A model generated the notes under the pieces. That model did no database searches and was not told the DNA's origin. It worked only from the letters and a program-made list of their open reading frames with translations. Shown here one piece after another: positions 1-8,972 of a DNA stretch of 64,000 nucleotides. The first letter of the stretch is position 1. Each line of letters begins with the position of its first letter. This DNA comes from Aureliella helgolandensis (GTDB lineage Bacteria; Planctomycetota; Planctomycetia; Pirellulales; Pirellulaceae). The stretch covers positions 4,030,001-4,094,000 of the forward strand of contig NZ_CP036298.1 of assembly GCF_007752135.1 (NCBI RefSeq), given 5' to 3'. The position numbers and the translations under genes were made by a program.

Positions 1-430
1 TGCGGAATTCCCAGTCTGCTTCAGGGCCTAGGAACAGACCGCGGACGAGACTCTTGAGATAGAGGGGAGTTCCACCGCAGAACAAGACTCGCTTCCCGCG
101 ACTCCAGATCTCGCGGGCGACTTGATGGGCAGCCAGCGCGTAACTCGAGACGCTAAAGGACTCCACTGGCGACACGATGTCGATCATATGGTGGCGAACC
201 TGGGCCTGTTGTTCGTGGTCCGGTTTGGCGGTGCCAATGTCCATACCTTGGTAGATCGCCATCGAATCCAATGAAACAATCTCAGCGTCCAACCGCTGGG
301 CGACTTCTAAGGCCACGGATGTTTTTCCGCTGCAGGTGGGGCCTGTGAGAAACCAACAATTACGCAGAGGCGGATGGATCCACTCCTCAAACGCATTGGA
401 TTTCTCGGGAGGATCGCTGGCTTGGCTCAT
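1..430 (-). CDS. miaA: tRNA dimethylallyltransferase MiaA, N-terminal part (cut by window edge)
   Basis: Reading the minus strand from an ATG at 430 gives 143 codons open to the window edge, so only the N-terminal half is present. The product transfers a dimethylallyl group to A37 of tRNAs that read UNN codons. Visible evidence is a P-loop GPTCSGKTSVAL near residue 36, then EIVSLDSMAIYQGMDIGTAKP and VRHHMIDIVSPVESFSV, which are the typical MiaA nucleotide- and prenyl-donor-binding stretches, and FCGGTPLYLKSLVRGLF. The first ~25 residues are a hydrophilic extension before the P-loop. The gene is divergent from hisE. The family call is firm; the start is the first ATG of the frame and has no obvious Shine-Dalgarno. 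Confidence 0.93.
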   Translation of the reverse strand, partial: MSQASDPPEKSNAFEEWIHPPLRNCWFLTGPTCSGKTSVALEVAQRLDAEIVSLDSMAIYQGMDIGTAKPDHEQQAQVRHHMIDIVSPVESFSVSSYALAAHQVAREIWSRGKRVLFCGGTPLYLKSLVRGLFLGPEADWEFR

Positions 431-895
431 GCGCGAATTTTGCACTTGGGAATTGAATTGTGAATTGCCCACCTCCCGGCAAAGGGGCCGGGACAGCAGC
501 GGCGTTTTACGCCGGCGGACAAGGCTGAGGCAGGAACCTGCCCAAGCTTCCTGTGGCTGGGCCCGCATCAAAGGGCATGGTGAGCCTCACAGGAGACTGG
601 TAACTTATGGCGGAGACAGCGGCGCGACCTGAGAACAAGCCACGCGAGCAACCGGGAAATCTACGCCACGCGTGGTAGATTATGAGTAGTTGCCCTGGTT
701 TGGATACCCCATAAATCCTGTAAGCTTGTAGTGATTTGGCCTCAGAACGGCTAATTTCTATCGCTTTTTTCGATAGGGCATTCCTTGCGGCGAGCACGAC
801 CGTCGATGTTCCCCAAGCTGGGAACGCATGTCGGCAAGTTGAGGCATAGGTTCGACGTAACAATGAAACTCATGAGTGAAGGTTAGATTGCGACT
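431..895. other. intergenic region between divergent miaA and hisE
   Basis: This 465 bp gap must hold both promoters. A small perfect hairpin (CTATCG / CGATAG around a CTTTTTT loop) lies at 758-776. The open frames inside it show no domain, signal or ribosome site and look accidental. Nothing else was recognised. Confidence 0.5.
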
Positions 896-1258
896 GTGAA
901 TTTACCCAATCAGCTATCTCCTGACGACGAAGGGCAAGATGTGCTCGATCGTCTCATGCGCCAGATTCAGACACGGGTGCAAACCCTTCCGCCCAATTCC
1001 TACACCACCAAGCTCGTGCAGGGGGGCGTAGAGAAAATGGGGGCTAAGATTACCGAGGAGGCAGCGGAAGTCGTCGACGCGGCCCGCACCTCCAGTCCTC
1101 CCGACAACCAACACCTGATCTACGAAGCATGTGATGTGCTGTACCACTTATGGGTACTGCTGGGAAGTCGCGGGATTAGTGTTGACGACCTTCGGCAGGA
1201 ACTAAAACGCCGCGAAGGAACATCCGGATTGGAAGAGAAAGCTCAGCGCGGTAGCTGA
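896..1258 (+). CDS. hisE: phosphoribosyl-ATP pyrophosphatase HisE
   Basis: A 120-residue protein that hydrolyses phosphoribosyl-ATP to phosphoribosyl-AMP and pyrophosphate, the second step of histidine synthesis. It is an all-alpha MazG-like fold. The conserved EEAAEVVDAA helix and YEACDVLYHLWVLL carry the acidic metal ligands expected of HisE. Length is normal for a stand-alone HisE (not fused to HisI). The start is GTG at 896; there is no in-frame ATG close by and the Shine-Dalgarno is weak. hisG follows 93 bp downstream on the same strand, so the two are probably cotranscribed. Confidence 0.93.
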   Translation: MNLPNQLSPDDEGQDVLDRLMRQIQTRVQTLPPNSYTTKLVQGGVEKMGAKITEEAAEVVDAARTSSPPDNQHLIYEACDVLYHLWVLLGSRGISVDDLRQELKRREGTSGLEEKAQRGS

Positions 1259-1351
1259 TGCTATTTCGGCTCGAGATGCGTCTTTGATGCGGATCGATGA
1301 CGCGAAACGAACTCCCCCCCTTAAGCAACTTCACCTTTCAAGACCCTAGTA

Positions 1352-2206
1352 ATGACCGAGAACCTTAAAATTGGTATTCCCAGTAAGGGACGCTTGAGCG
1401 AACTGGCCACGGGATTGCTCAACCAAGCGGGGATTGCCTTCCGCCGCCAAGAGCGGACCCTCTTCGCGCGTGTCAAACAACTCCCCATCGAGATCATCTT
1501 CTTGCGCACCGACGATATCCCCGTGCTCTGCGAAGAAGGTGCAATTGACATCGGTATTACCGGCAGCGATCTCATCGAAGAGAGCGGGGCGGACGTAACC
1601 GTGCGAATGCCGCTGGGCGTGGGGCACTGCAAGTTGAGCCTCTGCGTTCCCGAGGACTCCAAGATCGAAACCTGCTCGCAATTGGATGGCCTGCGAATGG
1701 CCAGCAGCTTCCCGCGAGTCACCAACCAGTTTTTGGCCAAGCACAATGCCAAGGTGCACATGGTGGAGTTGTCGGGGTCGGTCGAAATTATGATTGCCTT
1801 GGGCGTCGCGGATGCGATTGTCGATCTCGTTGAAACGGGAAGCACCCTGGCCGCGAATCGCTTGCGAATCCTAACGGATATCGGGCATTACCAAACGGTT
1901 TTGATTCAAAATAAGAAGGGCAGGTTACCGGAGGTCGTGGACCGTGTGGTACGCCGGCTGGAAGGTGTCGTCATCGCCCGCGACTATTCTTTGTTGGAAT
2001 ACAATGTTCCGCGGAACAAGTTGGCAGAAGCTGAGCTAATCACACCTGGGTTTAATTCACCTACGATCAGTTCGCTCGAGGATCCAGCTTGGTGTTCGGT
2101 GCGTACGATGGTGCATCGCAAAGAGGTGATAGATGCGATGGAACGGCTGGAGGTAATCGGCGCTTCCGCGATTCTTGAAACCGAAATCGGCAACTGCCGA
2201 CTCTAA
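1352..2206 (+). CDS. hisG: ATP phosphoribosyltransferase HisG, long form
   Basis: The first enzyme of histidine synthesis, joining ATP and PRPP. At 284 residues it is the long form: two periplasmic-binding-protein-like lobes plus a C-terminal ACT-like regulatory domain (about residues 210-284) that usually binds histidine, so it should not need HisZ. Visible motifs are IGIPSKGRL at the N-terminus, GITGSDLIEESG near residue 70 and the PRPP-binding signature DAIVDLVETGSTLAANRL near residue 153. It follows hisE. The short leader contains a run of seven C. Feedback inhibition by histidine is expected from the family; no attenuator or histidine-rich leader peptide was seen. Confidence 0.96.
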   Translation: MTENLKIGIPSKGRLSELATGLLNQAGIAFRRQERTLFARVKQLPIEIIFLRTDDIPVLCEEGAIDIGITGSDLIEESGADVTVRMPLGVGHCKLSLCVPEDSKIETCSQLDGLRMASSFPRVTNQFLAKHNAKVHMVELSGSVEIMIALGVADAIVDLVETGSTLAANRLRILTDIGHYQTVLIQNKKGRLPEVVDRVVRRLEGVVIARDYSLLEYNVPRNKLAEAELITPGFNSPTISSLEDPAWCSVRTMVHRKEVIDAMERLEVIGASAILETEIGNCRL

Positions 2207-2376
2207 CAAACGACCGGTTTGCCTTGACCACTTGGCTGAATAGCGATACGTTGTTCCGCTTGCACAGCTAGGAGCCGACCTATTTGTCGACAGGATTTGA
2301 TTTTTAAGTCCGTTGAACTGTATCGTTTTACGAATCGGCTCTTCACAATTTTGTTTCCAATTTTAGAGAGCTATTC

Positions 2377-2667
2377 ATGACGATTACGCGCGTCGGTTCG
2401 AACAACGCCTATGCCAATGGATGGGACGTCGCTTTCGCTGGTAAGAAAAAGTCGAGCGCAGGTTCTAAAAGCACGACGAAGAAGTCTGCTACCAAGAAAA
2501 AGGCCAAGCCAGTTGCGGCAACAGCAACCAAGACAAAGACCAAGCCGGCAAAAGCAAAGACTGCAACCAAGTTGACCACGCCCAAGAAGGCGAAAGTGGT
2601 TACCAAAAAAGCAACGGCTACAAAGACCACGGTAAAGAAGAAGAAGACCACTAAGAAGCGATCCTAA
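2377..2667 (+). CDS. lysine/alanine/threonine-rich histone-H1-like protein
   Basis: A 96-residue, strongly basic protein. The first ~25 residues (MTITRVGSNNAYANGWDVAF) are ordinary. From residue 26 to the end it is almost only K, A, T, V and S in short KKA/TKK/KAK patterns, ending in KKKKTTKKRS. This resembles histone-H1-type C-terminal tails found as stand-alone proteins or HU extensions in several bacteria including planctomycetes; DNA or RNA binding and nucleoid compaction is the likely role. That is inference from composition, since no folded domain is recognisable. The low-complexity coding DNA is A-rich on the plus strand, so the reverse frame gives a meaningless F/V-rich shadow. Confidence 0.75.
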   Translation: MTITRVGSNNAYANGWDVAFAGKKKSSAGSKSTTKKSATKKKAKPVAATATKTKTKPAKAKTATKLTTPKKAKVVTKKATATKTTVKKKKTTKKRS

Positions 2668-3339
2668 GTGGATCCAGCGGCTTAGGTCTGGGGTTTCGTA
2701 GTGGACGAGGCAATGTGTCCCCTGCTGCGTTGTGGCGTGAATGGATTCGTCGCCTCGTCCACTACCTTGGGATTAACATGGCCCGCAGAAGCAGAATGGC
2801 CCAGAAGCAGAATGGCACTGGGGCAAACATGGCCGGGGATCAATTATGGTCGGTTCACCCGTGAATTGCTGCAAGCAAATTTTCGGGTATGTGGATTGGC
2901 GGGACCCTATGGAAACCCGCAGCTATCTCCAACGCTTGCCCTCTACAACCACGGAAAACGCTCCCTGTTCTTAGGGCAAAGCGGTTTCATTGGCGATCTA
3001 GTACGCGTTTCACCACGCCGTGCGTTTCCCCGAAAAGATCACCCTCAGGGACGGTCAGCGGTACCAGCCAGAATTCCAGCTCGTAGCTAAATTCGTAGCG
3101 AGCCCGGCGACAAGCCCGGTAGGAGTCTTGTGGGCATCATTCTGCTTGTCGGTCGTCGATACGTGAACCCACCTCGCAATTCCTTGCCTGGAGTAAAGGG
3201 GCAGGAGGTCACTCGGAAACGGGGAGCCACTGCCCGTTTCGTGGGTTCGATGGGAGTTGTTCCCTCGTCTGCGAACGCGGGTGAAAAGGAGTCGCAGCAG
3301 CAATGACGTTTTTTAGTCGCTGCCAGTGTCTCCAAGCGA
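2668..3339. other. intergenic region after the basic protein
   Basis: 672 bp between convergent neighbours. Short direct repeats (AGAAGCAGAATGGC twice at about 2788-2816) are visible. Open frames of 65-129 codons on both strands overlap each other and lack domain or signal features, so none is called. Confidence 0.4.
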
Positions 3340-3906
3340 CTATTCTTTGGAACGCGGCGCACTGGGGCTATCGGCCGAACGCAGGTTGGTAGTCATGTGC
3401 GGCGGTGGCACTGAACCCGTACCTTCCTGAGCGGGTGATTCTCCAGCTGGCGACTTGCGCTGTGGTTGTGGAGACTCCGGCACTTCGCTGTTCTCGTAGG
3501 AATCGTCGTAGCGCGAAACGTATCCCTCCAATTTCGCCCGTTGTAGTTCTAAGCGATATTCCTCAACGACGTGGCACTGGATCAGATCCCGACAACTTTG
3601 ATTGATGGGATGCGCCACATCCGCATACAACTTATTCGTCGTGTCTTCTTCTCGTTGCCCGCGCTGTGAACGAACCTTTGAACCGCAATTGTTGCAGTAG
3701 TTGCTCCGAATGTGATTCTTATTGCCACATCGCGCGCATCGATTGGTCAACTTGCGGCTGGGCATGGCCACGAACGGACCATGCGAACCCTCGATGATCT
3801 TAAGATCTCGCACAACAAAGCAATTGTCGAATGTAATTGAGCAGAATGCACGAAGACGATCTTCGGATTCTTCCATGAGCTTTATACGAACCTCGGTGAT
3901 GTCCAC
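3340..3906 (-). CDS. spoVG: SpoVG-family protein with zinc ribbon and disordered tail
   Basis: 188 residues. Residues 1-53 match the SpoVG fold: MDITEVRIKLM, FCSITFDNCFVVRDLKIIEG and GPFVAMPSRK are its hallmark strands. SpoVG of Firmicutes and spirochaetes binds nucleic acid and affects septation and gene expression; the role in planctomycetes, which divide without FtsZ, is unknown. Directly after it comes a Cys4 knuckle (C57-x2-C60 and C71-x2-C74), which typical SpoVG lacks. A helical stretch (about 90-130) and a P/S/E-rich tail complete it. It starts 39 bp after the ispE stop on the same strand, echoing the ispE-to-spoVG neighbourhood of Bacillus. The SpoVG call is confident; the zinc ribbon is inferred from cysteine spacing. 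Confidence 0.88.
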   Translation of the reverse strand: MDITEVRIKLMEESEDRLRAFCSITFDNCFVVRDLKIIEGSHGPFVAMPSRKLTNRCARCGNKNHIRSNYCNNCGSKVRSQRGQREEDTTNKLYADVAHPINQSCRDLIQCHVVEEYRLELQRAKLEGYVSRYDDSYENSEVPESPQPQRKSPAGESPAQEGTGSVPPPHMTTNLRSADSPSAPRSKE

Positions 3907-3945
3907 GGCTAGTAGCTCCCATGCTTTGGCTTCGTGATGTACCGA

Positions 3946-4920
3946 CTAGCTCCTCAAATCGAGCAATTGTTGCTCTACCGAGGCGTGATAGCATGCGGTG
4001 GCCGAATAGACGCGAGGCACCAGCTTAAGAGCTCGCTCGCGTAGGGTTTGCTGTTGCAACCTATCGTCGATCAATGCAAAGCAACTGGAGCCACTCCCGG
4101 ACATCAAGCCATACTGAACTTGGCAATTTCGGAAGAGATCCAGTTGGCGGTCGATCCAACCATTCAAACATACTGCAGAAGATTGTAGAGCATTTGATAG
4201 CGCTGCGCCAATCATTTCTTGATCTCCCTTGGCACACGCGGTGAGCATCTGGGAGGAGCTTGCTGGGGCAGTTTGGCTCAGCGTCTGCTGCGCGGCATAG
4301 TGCGCGTAGATTGCTGCAGTGTCGCACCCCTGAGGCGGGTGGGTTATCAGGAGGTTTAGGGAAGGCTGGTAGGGCAGGAACTCGCATCGTTCCCCCCGGC
4401 CGGTAGCCAGTGCGAGCCCGCAACGGCATGCATCCCCTAAGAAAAAGGGGATGTCGGAGCCAAGTTTGGCGCAGATCGCGTAGGCCAATGAGCGATCCCA
4501 TTGGCCCCAGGCTAAGAGGCTTGCGACCACCGCGGCGGCTGCATCGCTACTGCCGCCGCCGAGCCCCGCCGCAGCTGGAATCTGTTTGTGCAAGGTGATC
4601 TTTGCACCCTGAGTGGTTCCCAGATGAAGTTGTACCTCTTCGACGGCCCGCACGACCAAATTGCGGTGATCCGAAGGGATGTTCCAAGCGGGATCCGAAA
4701 CCTCCGACGATTCGGGGGCTTCGCTGGGGTGGTGAACCGCAAGTGCAATCGCTTTGGATTGAGTTGGCTCGAGCAGGAGGCGATCATAGAGGGAGATGGG
4801 ACACATGACGGTCTCAATCTCGTGAAAACCGTCTTCGCGGCGGCCCAGCACTTCCAAGAAGAGATTGACTTTGGCAGGTGCGAATATTTCAATCGTCGAG
4901 CCGGAGCATTGAATCAGCAT
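3946..4920 (-). CDS. ispE: 4-diphosphocytidyl-2-C-methyl-D-erythritol kinase IspE
   Basis: A GHMP kinase that phosphorylates CDP-methylerythritol at the 2-hydroxyl in the MEP route to isoprenoids. At 324 residues it is slightly longer than the E. coli enzyme. Visible are the substrate loop APAKVNLFLEV (catalytic Lys near residue 17), the ATP-binding glycine motif PAAAGLGGGSSDAAAA (115-130, catalytic Asp 126) and the C-terminal GLMSGSGSSCFAL loop. An insertion around residues 62-85 is rich in P/S/E. spoVG lies 39 bp downstream on the same strand and ndk is upstream. Start is the ATG at 4920. Confidence 0.95.
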   Translation of the reverse strand: MLIQCSGSTIEIFAPAKVNLFLEVLGRREDGFHEIETVMCPISLYDRLLLEPTQSKAIALAVHHPSEAPESSEVSDPAWNIPSDHRNLVVRAVEEVQLHLGTTQGAKITLHKQIPAAAGLGGGSSDAAAAVVASLLAWGQWDRSLAYAICAKLGSDIPFFLGDACRCGLALATGRGERCEFLPYQPSLNLLITHPPQGCDTAAIYAHYAAQQTLSQTAPASSSQMLTACAKGDQEMIGAALSNALQSSAVCLNGWIDRQLDLFRNCQVQYGLMSGSGSSCFALIDDRLQQQTLRERALKLVPRVYSATACYHASVEQQLLDLRS

Positions 4921-4983
4921 GCCGCTTACGCTTGTAGATAGAGTAAGAGTAAACCGCTGCGAAATAGGACGGGGGCGATCTCG

Positions 4984-5048
4984 CGTCGCCTTTCGCTCTG
5001 CGAAAGTCAGCGTTCATCAGCGCTACTTTCTCGGAGCGAAAGGCGACG
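4984..5048. repeat. large inverted repeat between ndk and ispE
   Basis: Two perfect 15-base arms, CGTCGCCTTTCGCTC (4984-4998) and its complement GAGCGAAAGGCGACG (5034-5048), enclose 35 bases that contain a second pairing (GCGAAAGT with ACTTTC) and the direct pair CAGCG/CAGCG. The structure could form a long RNA hairpin after ndk or ahead of ispE. There is no U-run, so it is not a classic intrinsic terminator. It may be a copy of a dispersed palindromic repeat. Confidence 0.75.
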
Positions 5049-5086
5049 TGGTGCTCTGCAAAATTGCAAGGAGAGCGACCGACCGC

Positions 5087-5551
5087 TTAGGCTTCGTCGC
5101 CCGCACGCAGCGCGGGGGTGAGCAACAGCTCATGATCGCACAAATCGGATTCTGCGAAGTAAAGCTTCAGCTCGCGGGCGGCGCTTTCGGGGCTGTCCGA
5201 AGCGTGAACCAGATTCATTTGTCGCGAGCTCGAGAAGTCACCACGAATCGTTCCCGGAGCTGCATTGAGGCCGTTGGTAGCACCCAGCATGTCGCGAATC
5301 AAGCGAATTACATCCAGCCCTTCGACTGCCAAGGCAACGATTGGAGCAGAGACAATGAAGGCCTCTAGACTAGGGTAAAACGGTTTCGAGACATGCTCTG
5401 CATAGTGCTGTTTGGCCAAATCAGGGGTAACTCGCAACATTTTCATCGCGACGATGTTAAGTCCCTTTGCTTCGAATCGGCTGATGATTTGTCCCATCAG
5501 GCGGCGCTCAATGCAATCAGGCTTCAGTAGTACCAAACTTCGCTGCAACAT
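5087..5551 (-). CDS. ndk: nucleoside diphosphate kinase
   Basis: A 154-residue enzyme that moves the gamma phosphate from ATP to nucleoside diphosphates through a phosphohistidine. Visible are RSLVLLKPD at the N-terminus, the nucleotide-binding GATNGLNAAPGTIRGDF (90-106) and the active-site NLVHASDS with His116. The usual motif is NLIHGSDS, so the Gly is replaced by Ala here. It is followed on the same strand by the inverted repeat at 4984-5048 and then ispE. Length is normal. Confidence 0.95.
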   Translation of the reverse strand: MLQRSLVLLKPDCIERRLMGQIISRFEAKGLNIVAMKMLRVTPDLAKQHYAEHVSKPFYPSLEAFIVSAPIVALAVEGLDVIRLIRDMLGATNGLNAAPGTIRGDFSSSRQMNLVHASDSPESAARELKLYFAESDLCDHELLLTPALRAGDEA

Positions 5552-6014
5552 CTCTAATCCTATCTCTCATTCAAAATTGGTGAATTCCATTGTCTGCCCT
5601 TCAACTGGGGCAGGCTGACGTTCGCGATGAGCGAATGCCAGGCGAGGCAGTGCGCTGCCTATAGAGCTCAGCTGTCACCGCATCAATCCGGCGAAGGGTA
5701 ACAATGCCAAAACTCGTCGGTGGGATAGGGCTGCGGTGCGTCCCCAGCCAGTACCTTTATTGCTAAGCTCTGGTCGTTGCTAGGTTCTAGCGAGTCAAGA
5801 TCCGTTCGCAAGCAGCGTCAGGATCGTGGAATCTCATCTGCCACCGTCGCCAGACCGCGGGGGCAGGGGCGGGAGGAGCTGGAGTCCACAAAGTCCCGAC
5901 GGAGTTCATGCCTTGGGCACTCGCAACCAGCGGGTACAGATTGTGACCGGAATCCGACGCGGCGCGAAGTGCTTTATGCTGCGTTGTCGTGTTCTGAATC
6001 GCCGCATTTTGGGA
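5552..6014. other. intergenic region upstream of ndk
   Basis: 463 bp between two minus-strand genes. It must contain the ndk promoter. No RNA gene, repeat or credible small ORF was recognised. Confidence 0.4.
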
Positions 6015-7157
6015 TCACCGCCAGACAACGGGCGTTTGCGCCTGAAGGTAGCGGTTGAGTCGTGGCTGGTTTCTTGGGAAGCCCGAGGGACCGAACACGG
6101 GATGTGTCCATGCTTCTACAGCAGTTTCCATGGAAACATCGTTGGTCGTCGGGAGCTGCAGATTGGAATCTACGGGGAGCTGCTGAGAGTCAATGTATGT
6201 TTCCGGACCTTGGTCAAGTTTGGGATCTGCCAGCGGCCACTCGTTGTCCCTCTCCAACAGGAAGGGATCTGCGGCAAGGGGGGCCGTTGGAATCTCTGCC
6301 ATCGGTTGTGACGAAGGTAGGCTGCGATGATTTAGTGTGGCTGCAGCGGTGTCCTCCACACCCAGTGGATCGCTGGAACCGTCGACCGGTGGAAGGCTGC
6401 CGGACTGTTCCATCAGGTAGGAGCTCAGCCAAGGCGGAATGATTGGGGAGGATTCGAGCCGAGCATCGGAAGGTGATGGGACCGGGAGCTCATCGGCGGG
6501 GCCGTTCAGCAGATCCGAAGAGCTAGCAGGTGTTTCGGATTGTGGAACTTCGGGTAACGGCTGCGGTTCCAAGTAGATGGGTGACTCTGGTTGCGGAGCT
6601 GCTGGTTGTGGTGAACCAGCTTGCGGTGGAAGAATGGATAAAGGAATTGGGGGGGCGATGGTTTCACCAATGGGCTGGTTCGAGTACTCGTCGGGGACTT
6701 CCGGCAAACTGGGGATCTCATGGGTGCCCGGGTAGGTGGATTGGAAACCGCCGACAGCGGCGATCGGTTGCGGACTGTGGGGTTGGTAGCTCTGCTCGTA
6801 TGGGAATAGGAGTGCCTGACTCGGGTATTGATTTTGATTGCCTCGACGCATCAGCCTGCCCGCGTTTCCAGCTTGGCCGATTTGATAACCTTGGAAGGAA
6901 TACCCGGCGCCGAGATATCTACCGGCACGATTGAGGAGCGATTCGCTGCCCTGCTGGGCTACGGCGGCCTGGGGGGCGGTAAGCAGTAGCCCGCAGGCAA
7001 TCCCGCTCCAACCCAATCGCTTGAGGTGAGATGTCAAAGTGGCCGCAATTGCACGTTTGCTGGTGCGTCGGGCCACGTGATCAGCCTTGTGAGTTCCCAA
7101 CGCGAAGTGACAACCAACCTCTGCAGATTGCCTAATCCGGATAAGTTCTCTGCGCAT
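6015..7157 (-). CDS. exported proline/serine-rich protein of unknown function
   Basis: 380 residues from the ATG at 7157, chosen over an upstream in-frame start (7184) because AAGGAGGA at 7165-7172 sits correctly before it. A long basic N-region (about 45 residues) precedes a hydrophobic signal segment GWSGIACGLLLTAP and an ...AVAQQ cleavage-like site. The mature part begins with SLLNRAGRYLGAGYSFQGYQIG, then becomes low-complexity and rich in P, S, Q and E (residues 110-340) and ends with QAQTPVVWR. No catalytic domain is seen. It is probably an envelope-associated planctomycete protein; function unknown. The gene is divergent from the MacA-like gene. Confidence 0.7.
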   Translation of the reverse strand: MRRELIRIRQSAEVGCHFALGTHKADHVARRTSKRAIAATLTSHLKRLGWSGIACGLLLTAPQAAVAQQGSESLLNRAGRYLGAGYSFQGYQIGQAGNAGRLMRRGNQNQYPSQALLFPYEQSYQPHSPQPIAAVGGFQSTYPGTHEIPSLPEVPDEYSNQPIGETIAPPIPLSILPPQAGSPQPAAPQPESPIYLEPQPLPEVPQSETPASSSDLLNGPADELPVPSPSDARLESSPIIPPWLSSYLMEQSGSLPPVDGSSDPLGVEDTAAATLNHRSLPSSQPMAEIPTAPLAADPFLLERDNEWPLADPKLDQGPETYIDSQQLPVDSNLQLPTTNDVSMETAVEAWTHPVFGPSGFPRNQPRLNRYLQAQTPVVWR

Positions 7158-7705
7158 CGGTGAATCCTCCTTGAGTCCAATCAATCCGTTTCATTCCGCA
7201 TCCAGCGTTAGCATCGGCAAAACGCTTCAAGCCAGCCCACCGAAAGCTCAGTACCAGTAACGACAAATAGTCCGCTGCTGCCGAATATGACGGCTGGCGT
7301 CTGGCTCGGAATCGAGAAAGGGAGGGAAATGAAGTTGCTGGTCGCCTCACTGAGGATTGCCGCCGCTCGACTGCGGATTGGAAGCGGGGCAGCAGCCAAC
7401 GCTCCCTCCCGCCACGCTCTGCGATGCTTCATACGTCTGGATGCGGACAGATTGGATTGTGACCACAGGAGCACGACAGACCGTTACAAACGGATACAGT
7501 TCAACACCGTCCTTGTGTAGACGCTACGGTGCGTTCATCGCAGAATGGCACCTAGGCGATGGAGTTGGTGGGATTGCCGTGTCGCTTGCCGGGCAGCCTA
7601 GTTGTGCTTAGGGATAGCACATGGCAGCGATCCATGCTTGCCGCGGGCCCGAATTCGCCAATTTCAGAGCACCGACTGCTCTTCTACACTGTACCGAACG
7701 ATTTC
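7158..7705. other. divergent promoter region
   Basis: 548 bp separating the exported proline-rich protein (minus) from the efflux operon (plus). Besides the ribosome-binding site at 7165-7172 nothing specific was recognised; overlapping short ORFs here look accidental. Confidence 0.4.
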
Positions 7706-8959
7706 ATGCCAAAGCTCATCAAACCGCTCCTCATCCTCATGGCGCTCGTGTGCGTGGGGCTGTTGAGCTATCGCCCCGCGCTCAACTATTGGAAACTTCG
7801 CAATCAGCCCAGTTGGCTCACCGCGCGAGTCGTGCGCGGCGATGCCGTGCGAATGATCAATTCCACCGGTACGGTTCAGCCGGTGTTGTCGGTTTCGATT
7901 GGTTCGTTTGTGTCAGGCCCCATTGTCGAACTGAACGTTGACTTCAATGACGAGGTGCGAGAGGGGGATCTCTTGGCGCGGATCGATCCGCGACTGTTTG
8001 CGGCGAATGTGGCGCGTGATAAAGCAGTGCTGGCGACTCGGGAGGCGGAGCTGGCGCGTATCAAATCGGATCTACAGCAGGCGCAGAATGACCTCAGGCG
8101 GGGTGAAAGCTTGCAGCTCAGCAACCAAAATTTCATGTCTGAATTTGAAATGGATACGCTGCGCTTCGCTTGCCAAGGGCTCGCGGCTCAAGTTCAGTCC
8201 GCCGAAGCGGGCATCATGCAAGCGCAAGCTAGTTTGGAAAATTCACAAGCCAATTTTGAGTACACGGAAATACGCTCGCCGGTCGACGGAATTGTCATTG
8301 ATCGGAAGATCGACCCGGGGCAAACCTTGGCAGCGCAGTTCCAAACACCGGAATTGTTCATAATTGCGCCAGATTTGCAGAAGCAAGTGCATGTCTTGGC
8401 GTCGGTGGATGAAGCCGATATTGGGTTGCTATTGCGCGCCCAGAAGGAGGAGCGTCCGGTTACCTTTACCGTCGATGCGTATCCGGACGAATTGTTCTAC
8501 GGCGAGATCGAACAGATTCGTTTGAGTTCTGTGAATGTCCAAAACGTGGTTACCTACCCCGTCATCGTGACTGCAACGAATTACGAGCGCAAGCTGCTGC
8601 CGGGGATGACGGCCAGTCTGTCCTTTGACGTGGAATCTGTCGCGGATGTGGTAAAGATTCCCAATGCGGCGCTTCGGTTCTATCCCGAGGATATGAATTA
8701 CGTTGCTCCGGAAGATCACGCATTGCTCGACGGCTCACGCTGGAAGTCACAGGACGCCGCCCACGCTGGCGGTATGACAGCCGAAGAAAAGACTGCGGCG
8801 CAGCGGCTGAAGAATACGCGGCACGTGTGGGTTGTCGAGGAGGGAATGCTGCATGCTGTCGAAGTTACCACGGGGCTAACGGAGAACAGCTATTCCGTTC
8901 TGGTATCCGGTTCCCTGGAAGCGGGAGCGGAACTCGTAACTGCTCTGGAAACGAAATAG
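7706..8959 (+). CDS. MacA-like periplasmic adaptor (HlyD/RND family)
   Basis: 417 residues from the ATG at 7706 (MPKLIKPLLILMALVCVG), which begins the single inner-membrane anchor; an upstream in-frame start at 7559 would add 49 unlikely residues. The adaptor bridges an inner-membrane ABC exporter and the outer membrane. Order: anchor (5-25), barrel-sandwich half (GSFVSGPIVELNVDF with DEVREGDLLARIDP), long coiled-coil hairpin (about 90-190, rich in A/E/Q), second lipoyl half (IRSPVDGIVIDRKIDPGQT), then beta-barrel and membrane-proximal domains. A short charged insertion around residues 330-370 interrupts the C-terminal part. The permease follows 13 bp downstream. Confidence 0.88.
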   Translation: MPKLIKPLLILMALVCVGLLSYRPALNYWKLRNQPSWLTARVVRGDAVRMINSTGTVQPVLSVSIGSFVSGPIVELNVDFNDEVREGDLLARIDPRLFAANVARDKAVLATREAELARIKSDLQQAQNDLRRGESLQLSNQNFMSEFEMDTLRFACQGLAAQVQSAEAGIMQAQASLENSQANFEYTEIRSPVDGIVIDRKIDPGQTLAAQFQTPELFIIAPDLQKQVHVLASVDEADIGLLLRAQKEERPVTFTVDAYPDELFYGEIEQIRLSSVNVQNVVTYPVIVTATNYERKLLPGMTASLSFDVESVADVVKIPNAALRFYPEDMNYVAPEDHALLDGSRWKSQDAAHAGGMTAEEKTAAQRLKNTRHVWVVEEGMLHAVEVTTGLTENSYSVLVSGSLEAGAELVTALETK

Positions 8960-8972
8960 GGGGGCTGGGCGA

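Noticed and set aside
507-863. 118-codon minus-strand ORF between miaA and hisE
   Set aside because: No recognisable domain and no ribosome site; it fills the divergent promoter region.
2701-3090. 129-codon plus-strand ORF after the basic protein
   Set aside because: It overlaps other frames, has no domain, signal or ribosome site, and its composition is not gene-like.
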